Assembly: GCF_029227915.1 (NCBI RefSeq)
Contig: NC_079882.1
Coordinates: forward strand, 22,945,001-23,009,000
Length of the DNA: 64,000 bases
Source: Hydractinia symbiolongicarpus
Taxonomy: Eukaryota > Cnidaria > Hydrozoa > Anthoathecata > Hydractiniidae
Direction: 5' to 3'
In this document: positions 11,511-23,900 of the stretch, one piece after another
Numbering within the stretch: the first letter of the stretch is position 1
Layout of the letters: each line of letters starts with the position of its first letter
Translations under genes and position numbers: made by a program
Notes under the pieces: model-generated
What the model saw: only the letters and a program-made list of their open reading frames with translations
Told to the model about the DNA's origin: nothing
Databases searched by the model: none

Positions 11511-12156
11511 TAAACTTCTTTCTGTATGCTTACAGTCAGGATCAACATCACAACAATCACTTATACGCTCCAATGCTAGTGAATGACTGTGTATTCATGC
11601 ACTGTTAACTGACTTAGAGTTGCGAAAGATATCTAGCACACTTTTTTAATATGTAAGTAGTTAAGCTATTTATAGCTAGCTAGCTCAATTATACAACCTA
11701 AATAAATGTTAAAGTTATCCTCTATATGTTATTTAACCTTCGCCAGGATAATGTTTTCCTAAAATGTAACCCACTAAAATTATCCATGCAGTTAGTATTT
11801 TGTTCTTTGTACCTGGCTGCAAGCTCTTCATCACTTCTAACAACTTGTTTTTTTCGTATAGAGAGAAATTTTGTGAGTGCCAGATGACTACTAGCCATGA
11901 CAAACCAACAATAACAGTTTTCTGACTTAACTTGAGGCACCGGTAGCTCAAAATTTACGTGACTTCGTGGCACGGATTCAATATAAGGTGCATGAATTTA
12001 ATTCCAGCAGGCTCGGCACGTGAATCAATTTTTCGACATTTTGATAAAATTAATTCCCTTAAGGTTTTTTGAAACCAAATCCAAGTAAAATACTCATTAG
12101 ATATGTCGATATTTTCTATATTTGAAATAACTACAATTGAAATATTTAATATAAAC
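11511..12156. other. Intergenic, no independent gene
   Basis: The part next to the PLC-like gene (about 12030-12156) is its 3' flank. It is repeated in inverted orientation after the truncated copy at 26318-26430. The rest holds only short frames. Confidence 0.5.
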
Positions 12157-13176
12157 TCACTCAGTTACAATTTTTCCTAAATACATTTCAATATTTCTTA
12201 TATTTTGTTTCTTTGTAGCTTCGATCACTTGTGTGTCAGCATAATCGACAACGAAGAAATTCACTGTTTTTCCTCTAATCTTAGTTCCACTGAAACACCT
12301 ACCACGACCTTCATTTATGAGTTTATTGCAAAGTTCAGCATTATACGTATTGCACGGGGGAAAGGGGGAAAGGTACAAGTCATATCGGACAAAATTATGT
12401 ATTGCCGCCTCTGCCTCACACCTTTCCTGCCCCATCTCTTCAACCAATTTGCGACAATAATTAGAACCGAAGTATGACATGCCGATCCATGTGTAACCCA
12501 CGCTCTTATGTGATAACGCCCAGTTTCTGTAATTATGATTCGAAAGACCGTCATGCATGATGATATAAATGCGTTTGTTTTGATTCACTGCTGATCGTAG
12601 TGTTGCATTCTTCGATGGTTGAATAGCAACCTTGGAGGAGTTGGAATGGATCCATTTTCTTTCAAGTTGTTGAATGATATCACGTGCTGTCTTATCACTA
12701 TTTTCTATAGCAAAATCACGATTAAAGTGGATCACAATAACTTCATTTTCATGCCCATCTTCATTCATCCAACGATCAATTTGGGTGATCATTTTCTCTA
12801 TTGAACCTGCATAAGCATCAGCATGGCATATCCATGCACTATTCGGTTCATAATGGTCTTCCCAGCAAGTATCAATATCAAAATACCGAATGCCAAGATC
12901 GAGTTGAGCGTAAAAACTTTTGTCCTGGTTGCGCCACCAGCAACTATATACTACTGTTTTTTTTGGTTGATCAACAGATAAAGCGAGTCTCCCACCAGAT
13001 TTCCACCAATGATGGTATAAATCACCATCAAAACCTGCTCCGGAATTATGCGTTCCTGCCAAGGAGACTTGCTCAATGGTTAAATCACAGAGTTCTTCAA
13101 ATCCATTGCATTTCGTTGCATATGTATAGCTTTGCATCATGATAAACAGAATGGTGAAAAACATTGAAGCGTACAT
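12157..13176 (-). CDS. Secreted PI-PLC X-domain-like protein
   Basis: An intact intronless 339-residue ORF. Residues 1-20 form a signal peptide (hydrophobic FFTILFIMM, then YTYA). The body is a phosphatidylinositol-specific phospholipase C X-domain fold of the PLCXD/bacterial PI-PLC type. It has SLAGTHNSGAG (first catalytic His about 43), LGIRYFDIDTCW (a strand with acidic residues, about 95-105), WICHADAYAG (second His about 118), and later EVIVIHFNRDF and VNFFVVDYADT strands. Cysteines are frequent, as in extracellular proteins. Enzymes of this family cleave the phosphodiester bond of phosphoinositides or GPI anchors; activity here is inferred only from the two histidines. Two damaged copies are nearby (4141-4556, 25930-26317), so the gene sits in a locally duplicated family. 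The ATG is supported by the signal peptide and by conservation of the same start in the copy at 25930. Confidence 0.85.
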   Translation of the reverse strand: MYASMFFTILFIMMQSYTYATKCNGFEELCDLTIEQVSLAGTHNSGAGFDGDLYHHWWKSGGRLALSVDQPKKTVVYSCWWRNQDKSFYAQLDLGIRYFDIDTCWEDHYEPNSAWICHADAYAGSIEKMITQIDRWMNEDGHENEVIVIHFNRDFAIENSDKTARDIIQQLERKWIHSNSSKVAIQPSKNATLRSAVNQNKRIYIIMHDGLSNHNYRNWALSHKSVGYTWIGMSYFGSNYCRKLVEEMGQERCEAEAAIHNFVRYDLYLSPFPPCNTYNAELCNKLINEGRGRCFSGTKIRGKTVNFFVVDYADTQVIEATKKQNIRNIEMYLGKIVTE

Positions 13177-13460
13177 TGCTTGACGAGTAATCTAAACAAG
13201 TAAAAATTTCTTGACGTTTTAGAGTATTATTTTTTACCTAGTTGTTAGCCTGCAGAAAAACCGTCATACTCGGCCACCGAGTTGTAGTTCATCCATTTTA
13301 TTCCAGGCATAGCTTTTTCGTGTATCAGCACATAATTTTGAAGCACGAACCGTTAAAAAAGATTCTTACTTAGCATTCATTATTCTTTCAGTATTTGCTA
13401 TGATAAAAGTGTAACTAACTGACACACAAATAAATAGAGAAGAATAGAAGTTATTCTTCA
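13177..13460. repeat. 5' flank of the PLC-like gene, present again in inverted orientation near 25610-25930
   Basis: The flank includes gacgagtaatctaaacaagt just upstream of the ATG and, further out, tttcagtatttgctatgat. Both recur in reverse orientation ahead of the truncated copy (the second as atcataacaaatactgaaa-like sequence near 25646-25670). The duplicated unit therefore spans non-coding DNA on both sides of the gene. Confidence 0.7.
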
Positions 13461-13976
13461 GTAAAAATCGTTCTTACCAGTATGGCTCGTCTTGTCTTAA
13501 TAAGAATTCAATGTATATCTACAAAGGATGATGATTTCTGAAATAATTAGAGCAGAAAATTTGGTAAATATAAAATTATCTTTTAATCTCTCTCACACTT
13601 TCGGAATTTAGCCAACAGAAATAAACGACGACTGATTGGTTTCTCGAATACAGATTAAGGAAACATTTATTGGTGCATAAAATAACTGGTTTCTAAAATA
13701 GCTAGAGCAGAAAAAATTTTTAAATAAAATTTACGTTATTTACTCTAAAGAATTTGTTTATAAAATATATTCTATGAAAAATTACACATACCTAAAAAGA
13801 GTTATCTGTTGAAATAGCTAGGAATTAATTAAGTCTATTAGCCTCAGTTCTAGTGCACCATGTTCTATGTATTATGCAAAAGAGGTAGTGTCAGTTTTAA
13901 TGCATCTTTTATTAGCCTTGGTTCTATTGTGCTATTGTTATAGTATTCTACTTATTCTTAAGAAAAGGTACGTCTG

Positions 13977-14035
13977 TAGACCGAACCAAGGATCTTGTGA
14001 TTACGAAGCGAACGTCATAACCACAAGGCCACAAA
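13977..14035 (-). repeat. tRNA-derived SINE-like segment
   Basis: Read on the minus strand it has an A-box-like GGCCTTGTGGTTATG and a B-box-like TTGGTTCGGTC about 35 nt apart. It is closely related to the segment at 49792-49851 (shared core TTCGCTTCGTAATCACAAG). Two dispersed copies with polymerase III box spacing suggest a tRNA-derived SINE head. No tail was identified. Confidence 0.55.
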
Positions 14036-14040
14036 CAAAA

Positions 14041-15600
14041 ATAGTAAAACTAGATAGCTAAGCAGTGATCGCCACTTGAAAAAAGTACGCCCTGAATGTA
14101 TCTGGTGTAATATCTAAAAATAAAAAAATAAATGCATGAGAGGATTTGATGCTTGATGAAAATAATCAACTGCTTGGTAAGAAAAAGATGTTATGATGAG
14201 AAGACGTCTTTTCCAAGTAAACGCCTATATCGCATAATAGTGAATTCTTGAGTTTTGAATAAAGACCAGGGCGTTTTATCGGTTAAATACGGTAGATATG
14301 TATAATATAGAATAATACCTAAATAAAACACTTTGGAACCAGAAAACTAAAAAATCCACATGGTAATGCATTTTCCTGAAAATCACTGTCTTATTCCATT
14401 CAGTACTCACATTTATTTCTAAATCATTCATTTTAATACTTCTTATATGTTGATGTCGTACATTTTTAAAAACTTGCTTATCTGCAACTTTCAACGCGTG
14501 TCTATTTGCTCGACGATATAACCTAAAGAAAAAAATTAATATTGTATTTATAATGTACGGTAAATAATTTTTTTGCTAACTGACCTGGTTAGTTTTTTTC
14601 ATTAAAAAAGGACGGCTGATGTGAATTTTTTGACGTCTGATGAAAGACTTCGCAAAGGTAATGATTTTTAATATTTAAAGCAAAAAATTTGTATCTTAAA
14701 AGCTTTCTTCTACGGCTTACCATGATGATTATTTCTGAAATAGCTTTCTAGAACAGAAAAAAAATTATTTTCTTAAGCATCCATATCTGCAGAAAAGACG
14801 TCAAAAAACCTTCTTCCACTCCTTCTTTTCGCTTTTTTGCTAGCATTTACGTGCTTGATTCACGTAAAAAAGAATAGATGTATTGGCGACAATTTTCAAA
14901 CCAATAAAAATTCATAAAAATTTTTGTAACTATTGTGAGCTAACAGTTCAATCTGATAAACGAATCGTTTATGCTTCAACAGACAATGGTGTAGTAAACG
15001 TCAATCTTAGTGTAGCAATTCTTAAAGGGCAGAAAAAGTCTTTTTATCAAACTACATCAAAGCAGTTCCATGAACTACCAAATGTTTCCACGAAATAACC
15101 AGCTATCAAACAAAGATCTTGCCATAGGAAGAAACATTAGCTGTATGGTTAAATTGCAGTAATAAACGGTGACTGTACTTATAGCGCATTGTAAAAAACG
15201 AACATAATACTTAGGGCTATACCCGGTTTTTACTCACTTCACTTAGCATTGTAATTCGACCTTAATTAATATTAGTTTTAGAAACATGGCAAAACAGGAA
15301 CAGCGTTATACATTTGTTTATGAGACAATCGTCCTGCGCTTGACAAAGGGTATGGTTGAAACGTTTTTAGTTTTCTTCAAATCAAGCATTTTTTTAACGA
15401 CGATCAGGGTTCTTTTTTTTGCGCGTGCGCTGTCGTGAAATATTTGATGATTGTCGTGTAGATCATCTAATGTTTTTTGAGAGTGTCTAGAAAAAAAAAA
15501 CATTTGAAATTCTCCACCCTGCGTAGCACTTAGTATATATATCATTTCAGTAGTGCATGTTGTGCCGCGTGATACGTTTGTGATACGTGCAGCATTTTGT
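14041..15600. other. Intergenic, no supported gene
   Basis: Contains a 71-codon plus-strand frame at 14883-15098 and a 75-codon minus-strand frame at 15318-15545, neither with a recognisable domain. The phrase tttctgaaatag recurs (13535, 13690, 14734), suggesting a diverged low-copy repeat. Confidence 0.4.
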
Positions 15601-15699
15601 AACTAAAGCGGTTTACTTCGTAGTACTTGCCGCGCTTTTTAATAAAAACAACTCATTTTGAAGTAAAAAAACTGAAGCGTCTCCTTTATGGAATGAACT

Positions 15700-16335
15700 G
15701 CCACTAGGGTTAAACTTCGCGATTTCACAAACTGTTAGTGTTTTAGCGAATTCCGCTGTCATCATTCGCGAAAATATGTTCTCGCGAATTTTTGTTAATG
15801 TTTGCATTAAAAATTAAATTCTATTCTATTTTATTCTTTATTTTTCACAAGCTTGTTTTGTGAGAAATTTAAGTAAATTGTGTTTGTTTAAGAAGAAAAT
15901 ATTTGACCCCGCGAAGAAATATATTTTTCTTTAGCTGACATTGTACCATTTGATGACTTTCTACCCAGTCCTCCGATGAATCTAGGCTTTGATGTGGATG
16001 AAGAACGAAATACCTTTAACTATTTTCTGAATAAACATTAACTTTTGCTACTCGCTTCTCCTGAATAAAAATAGACTTTATAAGAATATTAGGCTGGAGT
16101 TTTAAGTTAAAACACAACAGGTCTATTATTTATAATAACAGAGAAATATAAATAATAACCAACCCGGCTAGAAATTTTGCACTCTTTTTAAAAAAGTGAG
16201 AACGAACGAGAATGAAAACTTTTATGTAATAAAGACTTTTCATTCGCGAAAATAAATTCTCGAGAAATTTATTGAATCTATTTATTCGCCAAAATAAGTT
16301 CTTGGGAAAATTAATTCCTGCGAAAATATATTCCA
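15700..16335. repeat. TTCGCGAA-rich repeat segments (MITE-like)
   Basis: Blocks at about 15700-15795 and 16240-16335 carry repeated attcgcgaaaat and tctcgcgaatt motifs in opposing arrangement, so the pair forms an imperfect inverted repeat around about 450 bp. Between them is a short frame (ending at 16041) that follows a good splice acceptor (tttttctttag) and would encode about 36 residues rich in D, F and P. I cannot link it to a gene. Confidence 0.4.
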
Positions 16336-16345
16336 CTAGCGTAGC

Positions 16346-16393
16346 AAAGGTCAGGAAAAAAACCCAGATCTGGCTTTTTTCCTGACCTTTTTA
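16346..16393. repeat. Near-perfect 48-bp palindrome
   Basis: The arms AAAGGTCAGGAAAAAA and TTTTTTCCTGACCTTT are perfectly complementary and enclose a second small palindrome, CCAGATCTGG. It lies about 55 bp outside the left end of the ISL2EU-like element. Confidence 0.85.
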
Positions 16394-16530
16394 CCTTATA
16401 ATGATCCTCGAACCCTACTATGGTTTAACTGGTGTGTGTTCAGTCTATAGACCTTTTCATAAATTATTGCGCAATAGTATGCCTCGTATTGAAAACGAGA
16501 CAAGCGGTGCTAAACTTTTTTGTAAACAAA

Positions 16531-18054
16531 ATGTCGGAGGGGAATACGAAGAAAAAACATAAAAGATCTCAAGGAAAGCAATGTGCTGCCTGGGGATGCA
16601 ATAATCGTAGCCTGGTTGAATTTGAAAATGAATTAATATCTTCAACCATAAGTTTTTTTAAATTTCCGAAAGATTCAGGAACAAGGAAAGTGTGGTGCAG
16701 CCGAATTAAACGTATTGATGGACAAGACAACTTTAGAGTAACCAGCCATACTGTGCTGTGCGAAAAACACTTTGCAAAAAGTGATATAATAAAAGCCCCT
16801 GGAGGGACACGCCGCAGATTGAGAGATGGAGCCAAACCTACACTATTTGAAAATGTGGAGGATTTTAGCAAAAGAAAAGCTCCTGTTAACAGACCATCTC
16901 CTCGAAAAAAATTTAGAGAAACATCCACTCTAATTCCTGATGAGACTGATATAGGGGATGATTCCACTGAATTTGTAGCTGAGCCAGACTTTATTATGAG
17001 GGAGGAACCAGACGCAATTTTTTTGTCAAAAGAAGTTGAAAAGCTTACAGAAGAAAAAAAGAGTTTGTGTAAAGAGATAGAAATGTTGAAACACAAACTC
17101 ATGGAAAAAATTTCTACAGTTAAAATAAAATTTGTCGAAAATGTTTTGTCATCTGATGCATCATGTAAACATTACACTGGCATACCAAACATCGAAGTGT
17201 TTAAAGAATTATTAATTTTTTTAAACCCAGGACAAAATGGAGAAAATGTTATTCTTTACAATAATCAAGATGTCAAAGGTTTTAGTGATAGAGGTAGACC
17301 ACGTACGCTGTCCCCTCTTGAAAGTTTTTTATTGACCCTTGTTAGAATGCGAAGAAACTTTGATGTTTGCCATTTATCATATTTGTTTGAAGTGTCTGAA
17401 GGTACTGTAACAAATACTTTTCAAACGTGGGTAAATTATATGTATGTTAAGCTCGGAACAATATGCATTTGGCCTTCCCGCAGTCAAGTTCAAGAAAATA
17501 TGCCAGCTAGTATGAAAGAAAGATTTGCAAACGTACGATGCATTATAGATTGTGTAGAGTTTAAAATTGCAGTGCCTTCATCTTTATATTTACACAAAAT
17601 GATGTACTCAGAATACAAAAGTCACACCACCGTTAAAGTACTTGTTGGCATTGCTCCTGGTGGAGGTTTCACATTTATATCGAGTGCCTACCCCGGTAGC
17701 ATCTCAGATAAAGATATTGTTGTCAAAAGTGGTTTATTATTTCCAGAACTTTGGCAGGCAGGAGATGCTATTATGGCTGATCGAGGTTTTTTGATAGAGG
17801 ACTATGTAAAACCTCTTGGTGTGGAATTAATTATGCCATCATTTTTGAAAGGACGCGAGCAATTTTCAGAGTCTGAAGTAGTCAAAAGTCAACAAATAGC
17901 ATCAGAAAGAATTCATGTGGAAAGAATGATTCAACGACTCAAATGTTTTCGAATATTCGATCGAGTTATTCCAGTAAACATGTTGAACTCCCTGAATCAA
18001 ATTATTTCGGTATGTGGTATTCTCACAAATTTTCAAGACCCTATTTTAAAGTAA
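16531..18054 (+). CDS. THAP-domain DDE_4 transposase (ISL2EU-like)
   Basis: A 507-residue intronless ORF. Residues about 18-100 form a THAP C2CH zinc finger (CAAWGC, then VLCEKHF), which would bind the transposon ends. A lysine/glutamate-rich coiled coil follows near 180-205. Next is a Tnp_4-type helix-turn-helix (RGRPRTLSPLESFLLTLVRMR, then LFEVSEGTVTNTF). The catalytic domain has CIIDCVEFKI (about 335), GSISDKDIV (about 390), IMADRGF (about 415) and HVERMIQRLK (about 461), giving the acidic residues expected of a DDE nuclease. I chose the ATG at 16531 because it starts just before the THAP domain in an adenine-rich context; the frame is open for another 33 codons upstream, but those overlap the terminal repeat. 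The gene converges on the SWIM/YqaJ gene with 92 bp between stops. No histone-like hairpin follows this stop, unlike elements A-C. Confidence 0.9.
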   Translation: MSEGNTKKKHKRSQGKQCAAWGCNNRSLVEFENELISSTISFFKFPKDSGTRKVWCSRIKRIDGQDNFRVTSHTVLCEKHFAKSDIIKAPGGTRRRLRDGAKPTLFENVEDFSKRKAPVNRPSPRKKFRETSTLIPDETDIGDDSTEFVAEPDFIMREEPDAIFLSKEVEKLTEEKKSLCKEIEMLKHKLMEKISTVKIKFVENVLSSDASCKHYTGIPNIEVFKELLIFLNPGQNGENVILYNNQDVKGFSDRGRPRTLSPLESFLLTLVRMRRNFDVCHLSYLFEVSEGTVTNTFQTWVNYMYVKLGTICIWPSRSQVQENMPASMKERFANVRCIIDCVEFKIAVPSSLYLHKMMYSEYKSHTTVKVLVGIAPGGGFTFISSAYPGSISDKDIVVKSGLLFPELWQAGDAIMADRGFLIEDYVKPLGVELIMPSFLKGREQFSESEVVKSQQIASERIHVERMIQRLKCFRIFDRVIPVNMLNSLNQIISVCGILTNFQDPILK

Positions 18055-18146
18055 ACAAACAACTTTAGACTGAAGCAATGTTTTAAATCAAAAATATTTA
18101 CAAAAAGAGTGATATATATACATTACAAATATATACAGGTCTTATT

Positions 18147-20633
18147 TTACATCAATTTGTCCTGATCTTTCTCTATGATTTGTGGTAGCATATATGTAAA
18201 GTAAAACCGTAAAATGTTTTTTTGTAGTTCTTGCCAGTATTTCATGTCAAATGGCACTCTGTCGATTACAAGACCTTTTGAGGTATAAAAAATAAAATCA
18301 CACCATGTTTGACATGTGATAGCCAATTGCATTTGTATCTGATTGTAATATGTGTGATCTTTATTTATTTTGATATTTTCTGTATTGCTGTCATAGAGAA
18401 TGCAAGGGTTTTTCGCCACAGAACACACTAACTTTGGATCTATGTCTCTGTACAAGTGACTGCATTTTACCTCAAGGATGCCATAAAAGCCATTGCAGTT
18501 AACTCTTCCATCTGGTGTAGCTCCAAGCACATAATTATTTTGATCTATTGTTAAACCATTATTTTCCACAACAACTTGGAAACCTGCAATCTTCATGTAT
18601 CTTTCATAATGTGCAATGGCTATGGGTTCATGATATCGTCCATACTCAAATTTAACTTTTAAAAACTGTTGTGGTACACAACCATGCACTATATTTCGTG
18701 CTAAAGTTTTTAAGCCTCTTTCTGTTTTGGGTCCACTGTTTCCAAGTTTGTTGCACAGTGAGGCAGTAAATCTGTTTTCTCTATACTTGAACCAATTTGG
18801 ATTGTTAGCTTGGTCTCGTGTATTTTTTTCGATGCTGATTGCATCAGCTGCCTGCTCTTTTAAATTTTGTAGTAACATTAGCTTTTTTTGCTCAACTAAA
18901 TGAATTTCATTGGCATAATTATCGATAACATTGTCATTTTGTTTAAAAAAGTGGTCAGTAAAATCTGAAAACAAAACCCGGTCGCCCTTGTTTCCATCCT
19001 CCTTAATGTTACAGTAAACTTTAAAATCTGGTGGCATTAAGGCACATTGGTAGCTCAGAATAGATCCAAATGGCACCGGCCCAAATTGTGTTTGCGTGTA
19101 TAGCTGAGGATTTGTGTTCATAATTTTTGGTGCATGTGCTTTGCCATGAAAATTAGTGACGTTGTCAAGCAAAATTCTCAAACTGTCACTACGTGTGTCT
19201 CTGTTATGTTCAGATCTTGGCTCGTACAATGAAGATGTAATTCCTTTTTTAGAAGCTCCTTCAGTATTTGTGGCATTCCTTTTTGAATCTGGTGATTTAA
19301 TGGTTAGTTCTGAGACAGGTGGCTTTTGCATATATTCTCTTGCCTGCGGTACATTCCAAACACATGGCATTGATGTGCATGCTTTAGGCTCTGGAATCAT
19401 ACGCAATTCATCAACTACCCATTTAGCTAACAGTTTCATAACGGCATAGCAATGCGAACATGTGCCGGTTTTTCCGGCTGGACATTGACAATGTGCAAAT
19501 ACAACTTCACCATTAATTTTGTTAAGTACAATAAACACCCATCTATTCATTTTTTTTAAACTTGCAGCAGCTATACCTTTTATACAAAATATATTATTGT
19601 CTTGTTTGACATATATTGTGCTGGTATCAATGTATTTTTCTTCTACAAATTGTTCACCTCTTGCAAAATGTTTTTTAATTGTTTTAGCCTTTTCAACAAA
19701 TGTATTGTTTACTTTTGTGTGATAGTCTGTCATTTGCGTAACGGTAAAGACAGGTACACCTTGCAAAGACTTTGACCAGCCAGTGAGGTCCAATGGATTT
19801 TTCATATCATTTTGTATTGCTGAGGGTGCTTCAGGTAGTGAGCCTTCTTTCCAAAGCGGTTTTAAAATTTTTCCTAGCTCCATTGCTTTTTTCCTAATCC
19901 AAAGCTTATCAGGTGTTGGATCAACAATCTTCTGATTGTTTTTATTCTCAAAGTAGTTCCATACTCTAAAGTGAAGAAAAATACATTGAATACAAATGTG
20001 TTGCTTTTTATGCATACAAAATCTTGAATTTAGGAAAATATTTTTTTAGAATATATATTATATATAAATAGCTACATACACATATGATGGTAAAAAAGCA
20101 TGTAAAATAATTTTCTATGAAAATATTATAAAATCCAAGTTTATTGAGGTTGCTCTGACTTCTGTTGTGAAATTGTAATTACCAACATTCCACTTTTCTT
20201 ATGTTTCTAGATTTGTGTTTGCAATATAATAAAGCCATAATTCTGTTCAGCTTCTCTCTACAATTTAATATCACTTACCTAACTTGGGCATCTTTTAGTG
20301 TGTGAATACCACGTAGAGTGTCTCCTCTAAATACTAACCACTGTTTTAAATGTTCCATAGGATATTTTGAAAGCATTGTAACATTTAATTTTACATATGG
20401 GTTGTCAATATCATCTTCTGTGAGAGTAATGGCATCCATATCTACATAAATTTAAAAAACCTATATATATACATTTTTTATAGTTTTCGTTTTCCTAACA
20501 ATCACTTTTTTCCATTAAAACGTAAATTTCTCTTGCTAGCTAGCTTAAAAGTTTAAGGTTACTTACCAACCATGTTGTTTTTGAAATAATCATCAAAATC
20601 TGGTATCTCCAACTCGTGTTTTTTAAAATCCAT
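18147..20633 (-). CDS. SWIM zinc-finger and YqaJ-type nuclease protein of the ISL2EU-like element
   Basis: Three exons join in frame on the minus strand: 20633-20567, 20441-20279 and 19965-18147, with GT-AG introns, giving about 682 residues. Exon 2 encodes a short SAP-like helical segment (YPMEHLKQWLVFRGDTL). Around residue 236 is a SWIM zinc finger, CQCPAGKTGTCSH. The C-terminal third is a YqaJ/lambda-exonuclease-type PD-(D/E)XK domain, with ENRFTASLCNKLG, YGRYHEPIAIAHYE, LGATPDGRVN and GILEVKCSHLY. The D in TPDG and the E-x-K of LEVKC are the catalytic residues. ISL2EU elements are known to carry such a nuclease as a second gene, and a role in processing transposition intermediates is assumed, not shown. 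The PHD finger seen in the relative at 61755-62365 is absent here. All motifs are intact. Confidence 0.88.
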
Positions 20634-20893
20634 ATTGAGCTGAGATTTAGCTATTAAAATAACTGTTTTTTACAAATTTTAGATATAATATTTCTGAAAT
20701 AAAGCTTGTCACAAAACCAACACTTCCACAGATCTTGTCTTCAAACTCAGAATGCCAGCGCTTATTAATGTCAAAAGATGCGTAACTTTATAGAGATAAA
20801 GCCTTTTATTAAGGAGTTAACTCGTTTTTATGTAAATATCGCCCTCATAATAATGTATCTCCGCAGCATTTTGAATCTGTTGTTAGCGTAAAC
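20634..20893. promoter_or_regulatory. Presumed promoter region of the SWIM/YqaJ gene
   Basis: About 260 bp between the start codon and the retrotransposon insertion. No definite core element was recognised. The insertion separates this region from the element's right terminal repeat, so transcription in this copy may be altered. Confidence 0.3.
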
Positions 20894-20906
20894 AAAGAAT
20901 CATATT

Positions 20907-23900
20907 TATATATATTTTATATATATTTTATTATATATTTATATTATATATTTATATATATTTTATTATATATATTTTATATAGACTGCAATAGCTTCCC
21001 AAGATGGCGGACGCTTTTCCGTAACGGAATTTTAGTGCTGTTGGTGAATTTAAAATTATGATAACGCAACGAGTTGCTGAGATAATATCAAGATAGTTAT
21101 TTTCAATAATAGTACTAGCTGAAAGCAGAGAAGGGCGAATAATGAATGGGGGGAATGGCGATTCCATCGGAAATTCAAGACCTGCAACTGCAGCAGACGA
21201 AGTGATGGGCCAAGGCCTACCATCGACATCAACGGAAGTTCCGTGTGTAAAGTGCAGAAAATTATTCCGTACGGCGAGAGGTGCTCTACAACATCAGAGA
21301 CAATGTAAAGTAATTGTGTCAAGAGTCGATCTTCTGCCTGCAGAAGAAGAGGTTCCTATGCATGAAAATTCTAACAACAATGCAACAGAAGTAACAACTC
21401 CTGAACAGTTTTACTGGGGTGAAGTGAAGGGAAGTGATTTTACAAAACTGATTGATTCATGCTATGAAAAAATCGTTTTCTGGAGAAAAAATCTTTTCAT
21501 GCTCCCAAGTGGAGGCGCTGGCAAAGACTTTACCCGGGAAATAACTAGATTGCTTAATGCTTGGGTAGAAGATAGCCCGCTGGGATCGATATCTATGAAG
21601 GCGATTCACATCATGCCAGCCCTTTTACTCCAAAAACCAAGCAAAACCTCCAAAACCAGAGACCATGTAAAAGCTCTGGAAAGAAGACTGCGTTTATGGC
21701 ATGGAGGGGAGATTAATGCGTTGGTGAATGAGGCAGAAACACTACAATCAAGACTGCCAAAAATTATGGAGAAGAAAACAATTGAAACAATCTCAAAACA
21801 GTTTAAGGAGAAAATGGAAAGAGGTGATGTGCATGGCGCAATCAAATTGCTTACAAACAATATGAGTGGAGGAGTGCTTCCATTAGACGATGCGACAATT
21901 GCAACACTGAAGGAGAAGCATCCCAAAGGACAAAATACTAATGATTACAATCTACTGCATGGCCCTGTTCAACGCATCAATCCGATAATATTTGATGCTA
22001 TTGATGAGCAAATGGTACTAAAATCTGCATTGGCAACACAAGGTGGTTCGGGTCCTTCTGGTTTTGATGCTGATGGATGGAGAAGGCCGCTGACATCGAA
22101 AATGTACGGAGAGTGTGGCAAGGATTTACGATCATCCATTGCAAATGTCACAAAGAAAATTTGCACCCAACAAATAAATGATCAATCGTTGCAGGGTTTT
22201 CTAGCTGCAAGGTTAGTACCACTTGACAAGCAACCAGGAGTCCGACCCATTGGGGTCGGGGAAGTGCTAAGGCGGATCTGTGGAAAGTTGGTTATGTCAA
22301 TTGTTAAAGGAGATGTTATCATATCGGGGAGCAGGGTGCAGATGTGTTCTGGTCAAAAAGGAGGAAGTGAGGCTGCAATCCACTCGATGAGGAAAGCATT
22401 TGAAAGTGAAGGAGCTGAGGCGGTGATACTAGTAGATGCCGCTAATGCTTTCAATAACATTAATCGGAAAGCTCTACTTCACAATGTGCAAATATTGTGT
22501 CCAGAGTTCTCAAATTATGTCGTCAATTGTTATCGTGTGCCTGCCAGATTGTTTGTCATTGGTGGAATTGAACTTCGCTCTAATGAAGGGACCACTCAAG
22601 GAGACCCAATTGGCATGGCAGTTTATGCTATGGGAATTACACCACTCCTTAACATCATGTTGTCAACAATTGCTGATGTTCCAGATCAAATGGCAGCATT
22701 TGCGGACGATATTACATCAACAGGAAAATTGCAATCATTAAAGCAATGGTGGACCAATATTACAACAATCGGTCCACACTTTGGATACTTTCCCCAGCCA
22801 ATGAAATCATGGCTAATTGTAAAAGAGGAACACTTTGATCTTGCCAAAACAGTGTTTGAAGGCACAAATATACAAATATCCAAAGATGGTGAGAGACATC
22901 TTGGCGCCGTTATTGGAAGTAAAACAGCCAAAGATCAATACTGCAAAAAGAGGGTCAAACACTGGTCTGATGAATTGACCTTGCTGACACAGATTGCAGT
23001 CACCCAGCCACAGGCGGCATATGCATGTTATGTGAGTGGCTTTCAGCATCGCTACTCATACTTCATTCGAACGATACCTCAAATGGAAGATTACCTCCAA
23101 CCAATTGAAGATATTTTGAGACATCAATTTATACCAGCCATCACTGGTGGGAAAGTCATAAACGACACAGAAAGAGATCTTCTGTCCCTCCCGCCTCGGA
23201 TGGGCGGGCTTGGTCTTAAAAATGTCTGTGAAATTGCACCGATCGAGCACGAGAATTCAAAGCAATTTACATTTAAACTTCAGAATCAGATACTTGGCAC
23301 CACTGAAAATGGGGAAATAAAATCAATTGCAATGATTAAAAGTGAGAAGAACCAACGAAATAAAGAGAAACTGGTGCGAGTCAGAGCCGAGTTGAATGAA
23401 GATCAAAAGAAAAAGAACGACTCCAATTGCCTAGTCGGTTCTTCAATCTGGTTAACAAATCTTCCAATCAAAGAGCTTGCGTACGATCTCAACAAAGAGC
23501 AGTTCCAGGATGCACTGCGTATTCGATATAACTGGACCCTACCTCGATTACCCACTGAATGTATCTGTGGAAGCAGTTTTGATGTTTCACATGCGCTGTC
23601 CTGTAAGAAAGGAGGGTTTGTGGCATTAAGACATAATGAGATTCGCGACATAACAGCAAAGCTAATTGATGAGGTATGTGTCAATGTTCGAAGCGAACCA
23701 AGCTTGATGGCTCTAGATGGCGAGCAGTTTCAATATCGTACTGCCAATCGCAGCAGAGAAGCACGTTTGGACATCAGTGCTACTGGGTTCTGGACTCCTG
23801 GGCAAAGAGCATTTTTCGATATAAGGGTCTTTGACCTAAGTGCTCGAAGATACAGGGGTCTGGAGCTCAGCAAGTGCTTCAAAAGGAATGAAGATGAAAA

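Noticed and set aside
16569-17102. 177-codon minus-strand ORF inside the THAP-DDE transposase
   Set aside because: A shadow of the plus-strand gene, with low-complexity serine-rich content and no domain.
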